DNA from: Streptomyces noursei
GTDB taxonomy: Bacteria; Actinomycetota; Actinomycetes; Streptomycetales; Streptomycetaceae
Direction of reading: 5' to 3'
DNA length: 52,759 nucleotides
Assembly: GCF_001646665.1 (NCBI RefSeq)
Contig: NZ_LWBU01000378.1
Coordinates: 1-52,759 of the forward strand
The position numbers were made by a program, and so were the translations under genes. The notes under the pieces were generated by a model. That model was not told the origin of the DNA and searched no databases. It saw only the letters and a program-made list of their open reading frames with translations. Each line of letters starts with the position of its first letter. Positions within the stretch are counted from its first letter, which is position 1. Of the stretch, positions 32,154 to 39,794 are shown piece after piece.

Positions 32154-33194
32154 GTGATCGTCTGGATCAACGGTGCGTTCGGCGCCGGCAAGACCAGTGC
32201 CGCGCGCGAACTGATCGACCTGATCCCTAACAGCACCGTCTACGACCCCGAGATCATCGGCGGCGCGCTGCGGTACCTGCTGCCGCAGAAGAGGCTCGCC
32301 GAGGTGACCGACTACCAGGACCTGCCGATGTGGCGGCGCATGGTCGTGGACGCTGCCGCGGCGATGCTCGCGGAGGTCGGCGGCGTACTGGTGGTGCCGA
32401 TGACGCTGCTGCGCCAGGAGTACCGCGACGAGATCTTCGGCGGGCTCGCCGCCCGCAGGATCGCCGTCCACCACGTGGTGCTGACACCGGACGAAACGAT
32501 ACTGCGCACCCGTATCGCCGGCCGCGAGGAACTCGACGGCGACCCGGAGGGCAACGACCGGGTCCGGCAGTGGGCGTACGACCACATCGAGCCCTACCGC
32601 GCGGCGCTCGCCGGCTGGCTGTCCGCCGACGCCCACGCCGTGGACAACACCCGCCTCACTCCCACCGAGACCGCGCGGGCCGTCGCCGACGCGGTGCTCG
32701 GCGGGGCGGCCGGTGCGTGCGGCATCGTCCAGACCCCGGAGCCAACCGGCGAGACCCTCGCCGCCGGCGTCCTCCTCTTCGACGAGCAGGACCGCGTGCT
32801 GCTGGTCGACCCGACGTACAAGCCCGGCTGGGAGTTCCCCGGCGGGGTCGTCGAACGCGGGGAGCCGCCCGCCCGTGCCGGGATGCGCGAGGTCGCCGAG
32901 GAGATCGGGCTCGAACTGGAGGCGGTGCCCAAACTGCTGCTCGTCGACTGGGAGCCGCCGCGCCCGCCCGGCTACGGCGGCCTGCGGCTCCTCTTCGACG
33001 GCGGACGGCTCACCGCCGCCCAGGCGCGGAGCGTCCTGCTGCCGGGCGCCGAGCTGCGCGGCTGGCGGTTCGTCACCGAGGACGAGGCCTCGGGGCTGCT
33101 GCCCCCGCTCCGCTACGAGCGCCTCCGCTGGGCGCTGCGCGCCCGCGAGCGCGGCACCGTGCTCAACCTGGAGGCCGGCGTCCCGGTCGGCTGA
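32154..33194 (+). CDS. TmrB-like P-loop NTPase fused to a Nudix hydrolase
   Basis: 346 aa. Residues 1-about 175: P-loop kinase-like domain starting VIVWINGAFGAGKTSAA, close to TmrB of Bacillus (tunicamycin resistance) and shikimate-kinase-like NTPases. Residues about 200-335: Nudix domain with the box GGVVERGEPPARAGMREVAE then EIG, i.e. G-x5-E-x7-R-E-x2-E-E-x-G satisfied. One protein thus joins an ATP-dependent small-molecule modifying or binding domain with a hydrolase for nucleoside diphosphate-linked compounds. GTG 32154 has GGAGGAGGGGG upstream. A hairpin ACCCGC/GCGGGT (32079-32098) precedes it. The substrate is unknown. Confidence 0.88.
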   Translation: MIVWINGAFGAGKTSAARELIDLIPNSTVYDPEIIGGALRYLLPQKRLAEVTDYQDLPMWRRMVVDAAAAMLAEVGGVLVVPMTLLRQEYRDEIFGGLAARRIAVHHVVLTPDETILRTRIAGREELDGDPEGNDRVRQWAYDHIEPYRAALAGWLSADAHAVDNTRLTPTETARAVADAVLGGAAGACGIVQTPEPTGETLAAGVLLFDEQDRVLLVDPTYKPGWEFPGGVVERGEPPARAGMREVAEEIGLELEAVPKLLLVDWEPPRPPGYGGLRLLFDGGRLTAAQARSVLLPGAELRGWRFVTEDEASGLLPPLRYERLRWALRARERGTVLNLEAGVPVG

Positions 33195-33217
33195 CGCCCG
33201 CGGACGGGGCGGCGTGA

Positions 33218-33243
33218 ACACGGGCGGCACCGGCGGCCCGTGT
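33218..33243 (+). terminator. Terminator of the TmrB-like/Nudix gene
   Basis: ACACGGGC (33218-33225) / GCCCGTGT (33236-33243), 10-nt loop, 23 bp after the stop. Confidence 0.6.
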
Positions 33244-33556
33244 GAGCCTGCCCCGCCCCCGGCCACCGCCTCATGGCCGCCGATCGCCCGGCGCCCCGGG
33301 TGCTGGATCGAAGCGACGCTCGGCGTCCTCGCTGCGTCGGAGGCACCGGCCGACCCGGAGGACCGACTCCGCCATCAGCCGGACGCCTCCGCACCACCCC
33401 ATCGGTGCCGTCGTCCCCTGCGTGTACGTGCGCGCCGTGGAGTCCGCGGCACAGGACTTGACCGGTCCCGGCCCACGGGCCGGTGCCTCGCCCGGTCGTC
33501 CCGCCCACTGGCCGGGGTCTCCGGCCGCTGATCGCCCCGCACTCCTGCCCCGTCCC

Positions 33557-33582
33557 GCCCACCGGCCCCGGGGCCGGTGGGC
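33557..33582 (-). terminator. 26-bp perfect palindrome downstream of the MBL gene
   Basis: Loop-less palindrome with arms GCCCACCGGCCCC and its complement, 75 bp past the minus-strand stop at 33658. It would form a cruciform or terminator, but may also be a binding site. Confidence 0.5.
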
Positions 33583-33657
33583 TCACCGGTCGGTGCTCGC
33601 CGGTGGCCGGCGCCCGGGGCCCGCCGGCCCCGCACGCCCGCCGACCCGGTCGGCGTT

Positions 33658-34383
33658 CTACGGACGGGCGGCGGCGGTATCGCGGTTCGCCGCCGTCCGC
33701 AGCACCGCGGCGGCGTTCTCGGTCAGCGGGTCCCCGTGGCCGAAACACACCGTGTCCGGCGCCAGTCCGGCCAGCCGCCGCATCGACTCCCCGGCGCGCC
33801 CGCGGTCCACGTGGAACACCCCCAGCGCCACCCGCCCCACCGACGCCACCGTGTCACCCGTGAAGAGCACACCGTGGCGCGGCAGGTGCACCGCGATCGA
33901 ACCCTCCGTGTGGCCCGGTGTGTGCACCACCCGCGCCCCGCCGCCGAAACCGAGCTCGTCCCCGTCCGCGACCTCGCGGTCCACCCGTGTCGGCGGCGCC
34001 ACCGGGACCGTGAGCCCGTGCTCGTACAGCGGCACCTCCCAGTCCAGCAGGACCGGCTCCGGGACCGGCGCCTCGCCCCGGACGACCGGCGCGTCCGACG
34101 CGTGCGCCACCACCTCGGCCCCGTACCGCGCGGCCAGCTCCTCCGCCGCGCCCACATGGTCGCGGTGGCAGTGCGTCAGCACGATCCGGCGCAGCCCCTC
34201 GGGGCGCAGGCCCCGCCTCCGTACCGCCGCTTCGATGCCCGGCGCCGCACCCGCCCAGCCGGCGTCGACCAGCGTCAGGTCGTCGTCCCCGTCCACCCAC
34301 ACGTACGCCTGCCCGATCGGGAAGCGCAGCATCAGCAGCCGGGGCCGTACCTCGATGACATCCACGTCCATGGTCATGGTCAT
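33658..34383 (-). CDS. MBL-fold metallo-hydrolase
   Basis: 241 aa metallo-beta-lactamase fold. The zinc motif THCHRDHVG (HxHxDH) is followed by HTPGHTEGS, FTGDTVASVG and a C-terminal FGHGDPL, giving a full two-metal site. No signal peptide, so a cytoplasmic hydrolase, perhaps glyoxalase II-like, with unknown substrate. Three nested ATGs (34383, 34377, 34371) encode MTMTMDV; none has an SD. TACGTT ends 6 nt before the first ATG and could be the -10 of a leaderless transcript. It lies 68 bp downstream of the dipeptidase stop on the same strand side. Confidence 0.88.
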   Translation of the reverse strand: MTMTMDVDVIEVRPRLLMLRFPIGQAYVWVDGDDDLTLVDAGWAGAAPGIEAAVRRRGLRPEGLRRIVLTHCHRDHVGAAEELAARYGAEVVAHASDAPVVRGEAPVPEPVLLDWEVPLYEHGLTVPVAPPTRVDREVADGDELGFGGGARVVHTPGHTEGSIAVHLPRHGVLFTGDTVASVGRVALGVFHVDRGRAGESMRRLAGLAPDTVCFGHGDPLTENAAAVLRTAANRDTAAARP

Positions 34384-34451
34384 GCGGCGAACGTACGCAC
34401 CCGCGCCCGTCCGCCGCCGCCCGCTCTGCTGTGCGCAGATCCGCTCCGGGC

Positions 34452-35846
34452 TCAATCCCGCCCGGCGGCCGCGTAGTTCAGCAGGAACAGCGCCTCCGCG
34501 ACCGACATGCGCTCCAGCTCGTCCGGCGACACGCTCTCGTTCACCGCGTGGATCTGCGCCTCCGGCTCGCTCAGCCCGATCAGCAGGATCTCCGCCTCCG
34601 GGTAGAGCGCCGCCAGCGTGTTGCACAGCGGGATCGACCCGCCCATGCCCGCGACCTGCATCTCCTGCCCGGGGTACGCGGCCCCCAGCGCGTCGGCCAT
34701 CGAGGTGTACGCCGGGCTCGTGACGTCCGCCCGGAACGGCTGGCCCTGCCCGACCTGCTCCACCGACACCCGCGCGCCCCACGGAGTGCGCGCCTCCAGG
34801 TGCGCGGTCAGCAGCTTCGTCGCCTCGGCGGCATCCTGGCCGGGCGGCACCCGCAGGCTGACCTGAGCCCGCGCGGTGGAGTGCACCGACGGAGTGGCGC
34901 CCACCACCGGCGGGCAGTCGATGCCCATGACGGTGACGGCCGGCCGCGCCCACAGCCGGTCGCCGACCGAGCCGTGGCCGATCAGCCCCACCCCGTCGAG
35001 GACCTTGGCGTCCTTGCGGAAGTCCTCCTCCGGGTACTGGAGCCCCTGCCAGGCCCCCTCGGCGTCCAGTCCGTCCACCGTCGTCGACCCGTCCTCCGCC
35101 CGCAGCGAGTCCAGCACGCGGATGAGCGCGGCCAGCGCGTCCGGCGCCGCCCCGCCGAACAGCCCCGAGTGCAGGTTGCCCTGGAGGGTGTCGACGGTGA
35201 CGCGCACCATCGTCATTCCGCGCAGCGTCGCCGTGACGGTCGGCAGACCCGCCCGGAAGTTCCCGGCGTCGCCGATCACGATCGCGTCCGCGGCCAGCAG
35301 CTCGGGGTGCGCCTCGGCGTACCGCTCCAGACCACCCGTGCCCTGCTCCTCCGAACCCTCCGCGATGACCTTCACCCCGACCGGGATCCCGCCGTTCGCC
35401 TTCAGCGCCCGCAGCGCCAGCAGGTGCATGACGAAGCCGCCCTTGCAGTCGGCGGCCCCGCGTCCGTACCACCGCCCGTCCTCCCGCTCGGTCAGCTCGA
35501 ACGGCGGGGTGTCCCAGCCGGCGAGGTCGAGCGGCGGCTGCACGTCGTAGTGGGCGTAGAGCAGCACCGTCGGCGCGCCCTGCGGACCGGGCAGGTACCC
35601 GTACACCGACTGCGAACCGTCCGGGGTGTCGAACACCGACACGTCCTGGAAGTCCTCCGCCCGCAGCGCGTCCGCCACCCAGTCCGCCGCGGCACGGCAC
35701 TCGCTCGGCGGGAACTGCGCCGGGTCCGCCACCGACCGGAACGCCACCAGTTCGGTGAGCTCCGCCTTGGCGCGGGGCATCAACGAGGCGACGGTCTCGG
35801 CGATCGGGGCGATCGGGGCGATCGGCCGACTCGGCTGGGCGGTCAT
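34452..35846 (-). CDS. M20-family dipeptidase
   Basis: 464 aa zinc peptidase of the M20/M25/M40 group, usual length. Metal and catalytic motifs: LLYAHYDVQPP (His, Asp), YGRGAADCKGG (bridging Asp), AEGSEEQGTGG (Glu general base), and the C-terminal GGSIPLCNTL. VDTLQGNLHSGLFGG belongs to the dimerisation lid. It cleaves dipeptides in the cytoplasm. ATG 35846 has CAGGAG 7 nt upstream. The N-terminal IAPIAPIA is encoded by a 9-bp tandem repeat (ATCGGGGCG units, about 35797-35826), prone to slippage. It is divergent from the geranylgeranyl-reductase-type gene. Confidence 0.93.
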   Translation of the reverse strand: MTAQPSRPIAPIAPIAETVASLMPRAKAELTELVAFRSVADPAQFPPSECRAAADWVADALRAEDFQDVSVFDTPDGSQSVYGYLPGPQGAPTVLLYAHYDVQPPLDLAGWDTPPFELTEREDGRWYGRGAADCKGGFVMHLLALRALKANGGIPVGVKVIAEGSEEQGTGGLERYAEAHPELLAADAIVIGDAGNFRAGLPTVTATLRGMTMVRVTVDTLQGNLHSGLFGGAAPDALAALIRVLDSLRAEDGSTTVDGLDAEGAWQGLQYPEEDFRKDAKVLDGVGLIGHGSVGDRLWARPAVTVMGIDCPPVVGATPSVHSTARAQVSLRVPPGQDAAEATKLLTAHLEARTPWGARVSVEQVGQGQPFRADVTSPAYTSMADALGAAYPGQEMQVAGMGGSIPLCNTLAALYPEAEILLIGLSEPEAQIHAVNESVSPDELERMSVAEALFLLNYAAAGRD

Positions 35847-35977
35847 GGGCACGCTCCTGGTGGGTGCGACGTTGAGACTGGCGTTGCGTGTTGTTGCACG
35901 GCGAACGCGCGTCCGATCCTCCCACAGCGGGTGGCGGGGACCCGCGCCGTAGGATGCGATCACAGGCATGGGCCATG

Positions 35978-35997
35978 GGTCGGGATCAGTCGGGATC
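35978..35997. repeat. Tandem 10-bp repeat before the flavoprotein gene
   Basis: Two adjacent copies of TCGGGATCAG about 20 bp before the GTG at 36015, the second running into the SD (CAGGAG). Possible regulator site or simple duplication. Confidence 0.35.
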
Positions 35998-36014
35998 AGG
36001 AGCAGAAGCACATC

Positions 36015-37232
36015 GTGAGCAGCGAGAACGCAGACGCCGGGAACGCAAACTCCGCGCCGGTGTGGGATGTCGTCGTGGTCGGCGCAGGGCCGGCGGGAGC
36101 CTCCGCGGCGTACGCGGCGGCCGTCGCGGGCCGTCGGGTGCTCCTGCTGGAGAAGGCGGAACTGCCGCGCTACAAGACGTGCGGCGGAGGCATCATCGGT
36201 CCGTCGCGGGACGCCCTGCCACCGGGGTTCGAGCTGCCGTTGCGCGACCGGGTGCACGCGGTCACGTTCTCCCTGAACGGCCGTTTCGCCCGTACGCGGC
36301 GCTCGAAGCGGATGCTGTTCGGGCTGATCAACCGGCCCGAGTTCGACGCGGGTCTGGTCGAGCAGGCACAGAAGGCGGGCGCCGAACTGCGCACCGGTGC
36401 GACGGTGTCGCGGGTCGAGCAGCACGGCACGACGGTGCCGGACCGGCGGACCGTCGCGGTCGTGCTGGCCGACGGCGAGGTCGTGCTCGCGCGGGCGGTC
36501 GTCGGGGCGGACGGCAGCGCCAGCCGCATAGGCGCGCACGTCGGGGTGAAGCTGGACCAGGTCGACCTCGGTCTGGAGGCGGAGATCCCCGTCCCGCCGA
36601 CGGTCGCGGAGGACTGGGCGGGGCGGGTGCTCATCGACTGGGGGCCGATGCCCGGCAGCTACGGCTGGGTGTTCCCCAAGGGCGACACGCTCACCGTGGG
36701 CGTGATCTCGGCCCGGGGCGAGGGGTCGGCCACCAAGCGGTACCTGGAGGACTTCATCGCCCGGCTCGGGCTCGCCGGCTTCGAACCCGCGATCTCGTCG
36801 GGGCACCTCACGCGGTGCCGGAGCGACGATTCGCCGCTGTCCCGCGGGCGGGTGCTGGTCTGCGGTGACGCGGCGGGCCTGCTGGAGCCGTGGACCCGCG
36901 AGGGCATCTCCTTCGCGTTGCGGTCCGGGCGGCTGGCGGGGGAGTGGGCGGTACGGATCGCCGAGGCGAACGACGCGGTGGACGCGCGGCGCCAGGCGCT
37001 GAACTACGCGTTCGCCATCAAGGCCGGGCTGGGCGTCGAGATGGCGGTCGGGCGCCGGATGCTCGCCCTCTTCGAGAAGCGGCCGGGTCTGCTGCACGCG
37101 ACGATCACCGGGTTCCGCCCGGCCTGGCGGGCGTTCGCCGACATCACCCGGGGCGTCACCACCCTGGGCGGCCTGGTGCGCGGCTCCGCCGTCGCGCGCC
37201 GCGCCCTGGACGCCCTGGACCGCCGCCAGTAG
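36015..37232 (+). CDS. Geranylgeranyl-reductase-family FAD oxidoreductase
   Basis: 405 aa. FAD site VVVVGAGPAGASAAYAAAVAG near residues 19-39; PRYKTCGGGI is the family's CGGG-type signature; VVGADGSASRIG and LVCGDAAGLLEPWTREGI are the second and third flavin motifs. Such enzymes saturate prenyl double bonds, for instance in menaquinone side chains (MenJ-like) or other isoprenoids, using an external electron donor. GTG 36015 follows AGGAG at about 13 nt. It is divergent from the dipeptidase. No isoprenoid cluster is around, so a role in quinone modification is inferred. Confidence 0.9.
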   Translation: MSSENADAGNANSAPVWDVVVVGAGPAGASAAYAAAVAGRRVLLLEKAELPRYKTCGGGIIGPSRDALPPGFELPLRDRVHAVTFSLNGRFARTRRSKRMLFGLINRPEFDAGLVEQAQKAGAELRTGATVSRVEQHGTTVPDRRTVAVVLADGEVVLARAVVGADGSASRIGAHVGVKLDQVDLGLEAEIPVPPTVAEDWAGRVLIDWGPMPGSYGWVFPKGDTLTVGVISARGEGSATKRYLEDFIARLGLAGFEPAISSGHLTRCRSDDSPLSRGRVLVCGDAAGLLEPWTREGISFALRSGRLAGEWAVRIAEANDAVDARRQALNYAFAIKAGLGVEMAVGRRMLALFEKRPGLLHATITGFRPAWRAFADITRGVTTLGGLVRGSAVARRALDALDRRQ

Positions 37233-37401
37233 CGCGGCCGTTGCCGCCGCCGCCCCTGCTGCCGGCAGGCACGTGGCACCGGCGGGCGCGGGCGGTGCGG
37301 CCGCGGGCGGTGGACGGGGTGGCGGGGTGGCGGTGGCTGGGGCGGGCGGCCGGGACGGCGGCGGGCGGCGGGCGGCGGGTCTCGGTCGGGTCTCCGTCGG
37401 C
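37233..37401. other. G-rich convergent intergenic region with possible quadruplex
   Basis: 169 bp between convergent genes, strongly G-skewed on the plus strand. About 37352-37380 holds three consecutive CGGCGGG-like units with at least four GGG runs, able to form a G-quadruplex. Terminator-like role possible. Confidence 0.4.
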
Positions 37402-37899
37402 TCAGGTGGGCGTGGGCGTGTGCGTGATGCGGAACACCGGGTGCTTCGGGGCGATGGCCCGCAGATCCGCGTCCGGTGAGTCCGGCCCCACTCCCGGGAA
37501 GAACACGCCCACCTCGGACTTCCAGCGCCTGAGGTAGGCGCGCAGCACCTCGGGCTTGTCGTCGTCGGCCAGCTCCACGGCGGTGAACGTCTGCACGTGC
37601 CCGCCCAGGTGCAGTTCGCCGCCGCCCGCCGCGCGCATGTTGTGCGTCCACTGGACGTGGCCGCGGGGGGCGACGAGGTAGTGGCGGCCATCGACGGTGA
37701 GTACGTTGACCGGCGTACGCCGCCACTCACCGCTCTTGCGGCCGCGTACGGCCAGCACCCGGGAGCCCATGACACTGATCCCGCGCCGGGTCAGCCAGGC
37801 GACGGCCCGGTTGACGACATGGATGGTGAACCAGCCGGGCCTGATGACGTGCGGGGAGTGCGGGGGCGTGGCGTTGGGGGACTCTCCGGTCACGGACAT
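37402..37899 (-). CDS. Deazaflavin (F420)-dependent nitroreductase-family protein
   Basis: 165 aa split beta-barrel of the Ddn/FDOR type. Conserved: SRVLAVRGRKSGEWRRTPV (F420 phosphate binding), HYLVAPRGHVQWTHNMRAAG and the mid strand LHLGGHVQTFTAVE. These proteins bind F420 and reduce quinones or other acceptors. ATG 37899 has AAGGAAGG upstream. It is divergent from a TetR-family gene with a clear inverted repeat directly upstream, so it is the likely target of that repressor. Confidence 0.9.
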   Translation of the reverse strand: MSVTGESPNATPPHSPHVIRPGWFTIHVVNRAVAWLTRRGISVMGSRVLAVRGRKSGEWRRTPVNVLTVDGRHYLVAPRGHVQWTHNMRAAGGGELHLGGHVQTFTAVELADDDKPEVLRAYLRRWKSEVGVFFPGVGPDSPDADLRAIAPKHPVFRITHTPTPT

Positions 37900-37922
37900 A
37901 TCGCGCGCCTTCCTTGTGTGAG

Positions 37923-37984
37923 CACTGCTCTCGCTTTAGAGCAGTGTGCACGGAAGCGGTGATCCGAAGCAAGAGCAGTGCTCT
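37923..37984. promoter_or_regulatory. Double TetR-type operator
   Basis: Site 1: CACTGCTCT (37923-37931), 6 bp, AGAGCAGTG (37938-37946). Site 2: AGAGCAGTGCTCT (37972-37984), a 13-bp palindrome of the same half-sites. GCTCTCG(C/G)TTTAG occurs in direct orientation at both. They lie between the divergent F420-type reductase and TetR genes. Confidence 0.75.
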
Positions 37985-38024
37985 CGGTTTAGTGCGTTGA
38001 TCTGAAAGTGGCACACTGCTCGTC

Positions 38025-38897
38025 ATGACCACCGTGCGAGGAGCCCGTGCGAGGGCCCGGGACGAAGTCACCGCTGCCATCAAGGACGAGGCCCGCAGAC
38101 AACTCGCGGCCGAAGGCGCCGCGAAACTGTCGCTGCGGGCGGTCGCCCGCGAACTGGGCATGGTCTCCTCGGCCCTCTACCGCTACTTCCCGAGCCGCGA
38201 CGACCTCCTGACCGCGTTGATCGTCGACGCCTACGACGCCCTCGGTGCGGCCGCCGAAGCCGCACTGCGCGCCACGGGCGCCGCGTTTCCCGCCGGCGCC
38301 CCGGCGGCGGCACCCGTCACATCTGGCACCGGAGCGTCAACGGCCACCCGCACCACACCGGGCGCCGGAGCGTCAGCGGCTTCCCCCGGCCCGGCGGTCC
38401 CTGGCGCCTCGGCCACCCCAGGCGCCCCGCCGACCGCAGGCGCCTCCGACCCCGGCGGCCCCCAGGTCACACCCCGGGGGCGGTGGGTCGTCGTCTGTCG
38501 TGCCGTGCGCGAATGGGCGAAGGCCCATCCCCACGAGTACGCCCTGATCTACGGTTCGCCCGTGCCCGGCTACTCCGCGCCGCAGGCCACCGTGGCCCCG
38601 GCCTCCCGTGCGGCTCACGTCCTGCTCGCCGTCCTCCGGGAGGCCCACCGCACCGACGGTGTCGCGCCCCCGCCGCTCGCGGCGGACCTGCGCGCCGAGG
38701 GGGAGCGCCTCGCCGCCGAGCTGGCCCCGGACCTTCCCCCGGCGCTCGTCCTCGCGTTCGTCGGAGCCTGGTGCCAGCTGTTCGGGCTGGTGTCGTTCGA
38801 GGTGTTCGGCCACTTCCACCGGGTTGTCGAGGACCCCGAGGCGTTCTTCACGCACGCCGCCGACCGGCTCGGACGCGACCTCGGGCTGCTGCGCTGA
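38025..38897 (+). CDS. TetR-family regulator with low-complexity insert
   Basis: 290 aa. HTH at about 15-62 (AAEGAAKLSLRAVARELGMVSSALYRYF). Residues about 84-150 are an Ala/Pro/Gly/Thr-rich segment encoded by imperfect GC-rich repeats, separating the HTH helices from the C-terminal ligand domain (RWVVVCRAVREWAKAHPHEYALIYG, then SFEVFGHF). The C-terminal type matches TetR proteins with a WHG-like domain. Normal members lack the insert and are near 220 aa. It is divergent from the F420-type reductase across two operators, and its TGA overlaps the ATG of the hydrolase by one base. Confidence 0.9.
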   Translation: MTTVRGARARARDEVTAAIKDEARRQLAAEGAAKLSLRAVARELGMVSSALYRYFPSRDDLLTALIVDAYDALGAAAEAALRATGAAFPAGAPAAAPVTSGTGASTATRTTPGAGASAASPGPAVPGASATPGAPPTAGASDPGGPQVTPRGRWVVVCRAVREWAKAHPHEYALIYGSPVPGYSAPQATVAPASRAAHVLLAVLREAHRTDGVAPPPLAADLRAEGERLAAELAPDLPPALVLAFVGAWCQLFGLVSFEVFGHFHRVVEDPEAFFTHAADRLGRDLGLLR

Positions 38898-39730
38898 TGC
38901 CGTACGCGTACGCGGCCGACGGCACCGCCCTCTACTACGAGGTCCATGGCGGCGGCGACCCGCTGCTCCTGCTGAGCGGCCAGTCGAACGACCACCGGTG
39001 GTGGGACTGCGTGCGGGCGGAGTTCGCGGCACGGTTCAGCACCGTCGTCATGGACCACCGGGGCACGGGGCGCAGCGACCGGCCGGACACCGACACGTAC
39101 AGCACCCCCGGGTTCGCCCGCGACGCGCTCGCCGTGCTGGACCACGCCGGCATCGGGCGGGCCCACGTGTACGGCACCTCCATGGGCGGCCGTGTCGCCC
39201 AGTGGATCGCCGCCGACCACCCCGCGCGCGTGGACCGCCTCGTCCTCGGCTGCACGTCGCCCGGCGCCCCGCACGGCGTCGAACGGGGCCCGGACGTCCG
39301 CAGGGCCCTCGCCCAGGCGGACCCCGAGGCGGCGCGCCGCGCCCTGCTGGAGCTGATGTACACGCCCGCCTGGCCGGCGGCCCACCCGGGGCGTACGTTC
39401 CGCACGCTCGGCGACCCGACGATGCCCGCCCACGCCAGGCGCCGCCACCTGCGGGCCAGTGCCCGGCACGACGCCTGGGACGCGCTGCCCCGCATCACCG
39501 CGCCGACACTGGTCGTCCACGGCACCGACGACCTCTTCAATCCCACGGCCAACGCCCCCCTGCTCGCGGGGCGCATCCCGGACGCCCGGCTGCACCTCGT
39601 GCCGGGCGCCCGCCACGCCTACTTCGAGGAGTTCGCCGCCATCGCCACACCGCCGGTGCTCGACTTCCTCACCGCCGGCCCCGGCTCCCGGACCGGACAC
39701 GGCCGCGGGGAACATCGGCCGGGCGGGTAG
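38897..39730 (+). CDS. Alpha/beta hydrolase
   Basis: 277 aa. Oxyanion region LLLLSGQSNDHRWWD, DHRGTGRSDRP, nucleophile elbow GTSMGG (Ser), acid VVHGTDDLFNP (Asp) and C-terminal PGARHAYFEEF (His) complete the triad. An esterase or related hydrolase; substrate unknown. ATG shares one base with the TetR stop (TGATG), so it is translationally coupled and co-controlled with the TetR/F420 locus. Confidence 0.92.
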   Translation: MPYAYAADGTALYYEVHGGGDPLLLLSGQSNDHRWWDCVRAEFAARFSTVVMDHRGTGRSDRPDTDTYSTPGFARDALAVLDHAGIGRAHVYGTSMGGRVAQWIAADHPARVDRLVLGCTSPGAPHGVERGPDVRRALAQADPEAARRALLELMYTPAWPAAHPGRTFRTLGDPTMPAHARRRHLRASARHDAWDALPRITAPTLVVHGTDDLFNPTANAPLLAGRIPDARLHLVPGARHAYFEEFAAIATPPVLDFLTAGPGSRTGHGRGEHRPGG

Positions 39731-39794
39731 CGGCGCTGGTCACGGTCCCCTCGTGCCGGACGATGCGGACCGGGAGAAGCGGTACACCGGCTCC

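Larger units (their letters stand above)
33195..33657. other. 463-bp convergent intergenic region
   Basis: No supportable gene; open frames here lack a start with SD and recognisable family features. It contains two terminators, one for each flanking gene (33218-33243 and 33557-33582), and otherwise GC-rich sequence without clear structure. Confidence 0.5.

Noticed and set aside
33195..33657. Possible small genes in the gap between the Nudix fusion and MBL genes
   Set aside because: Open frames lack a plausible SD, recognisable motif or coding-like third-position pattern; the region carries two terminators instead.
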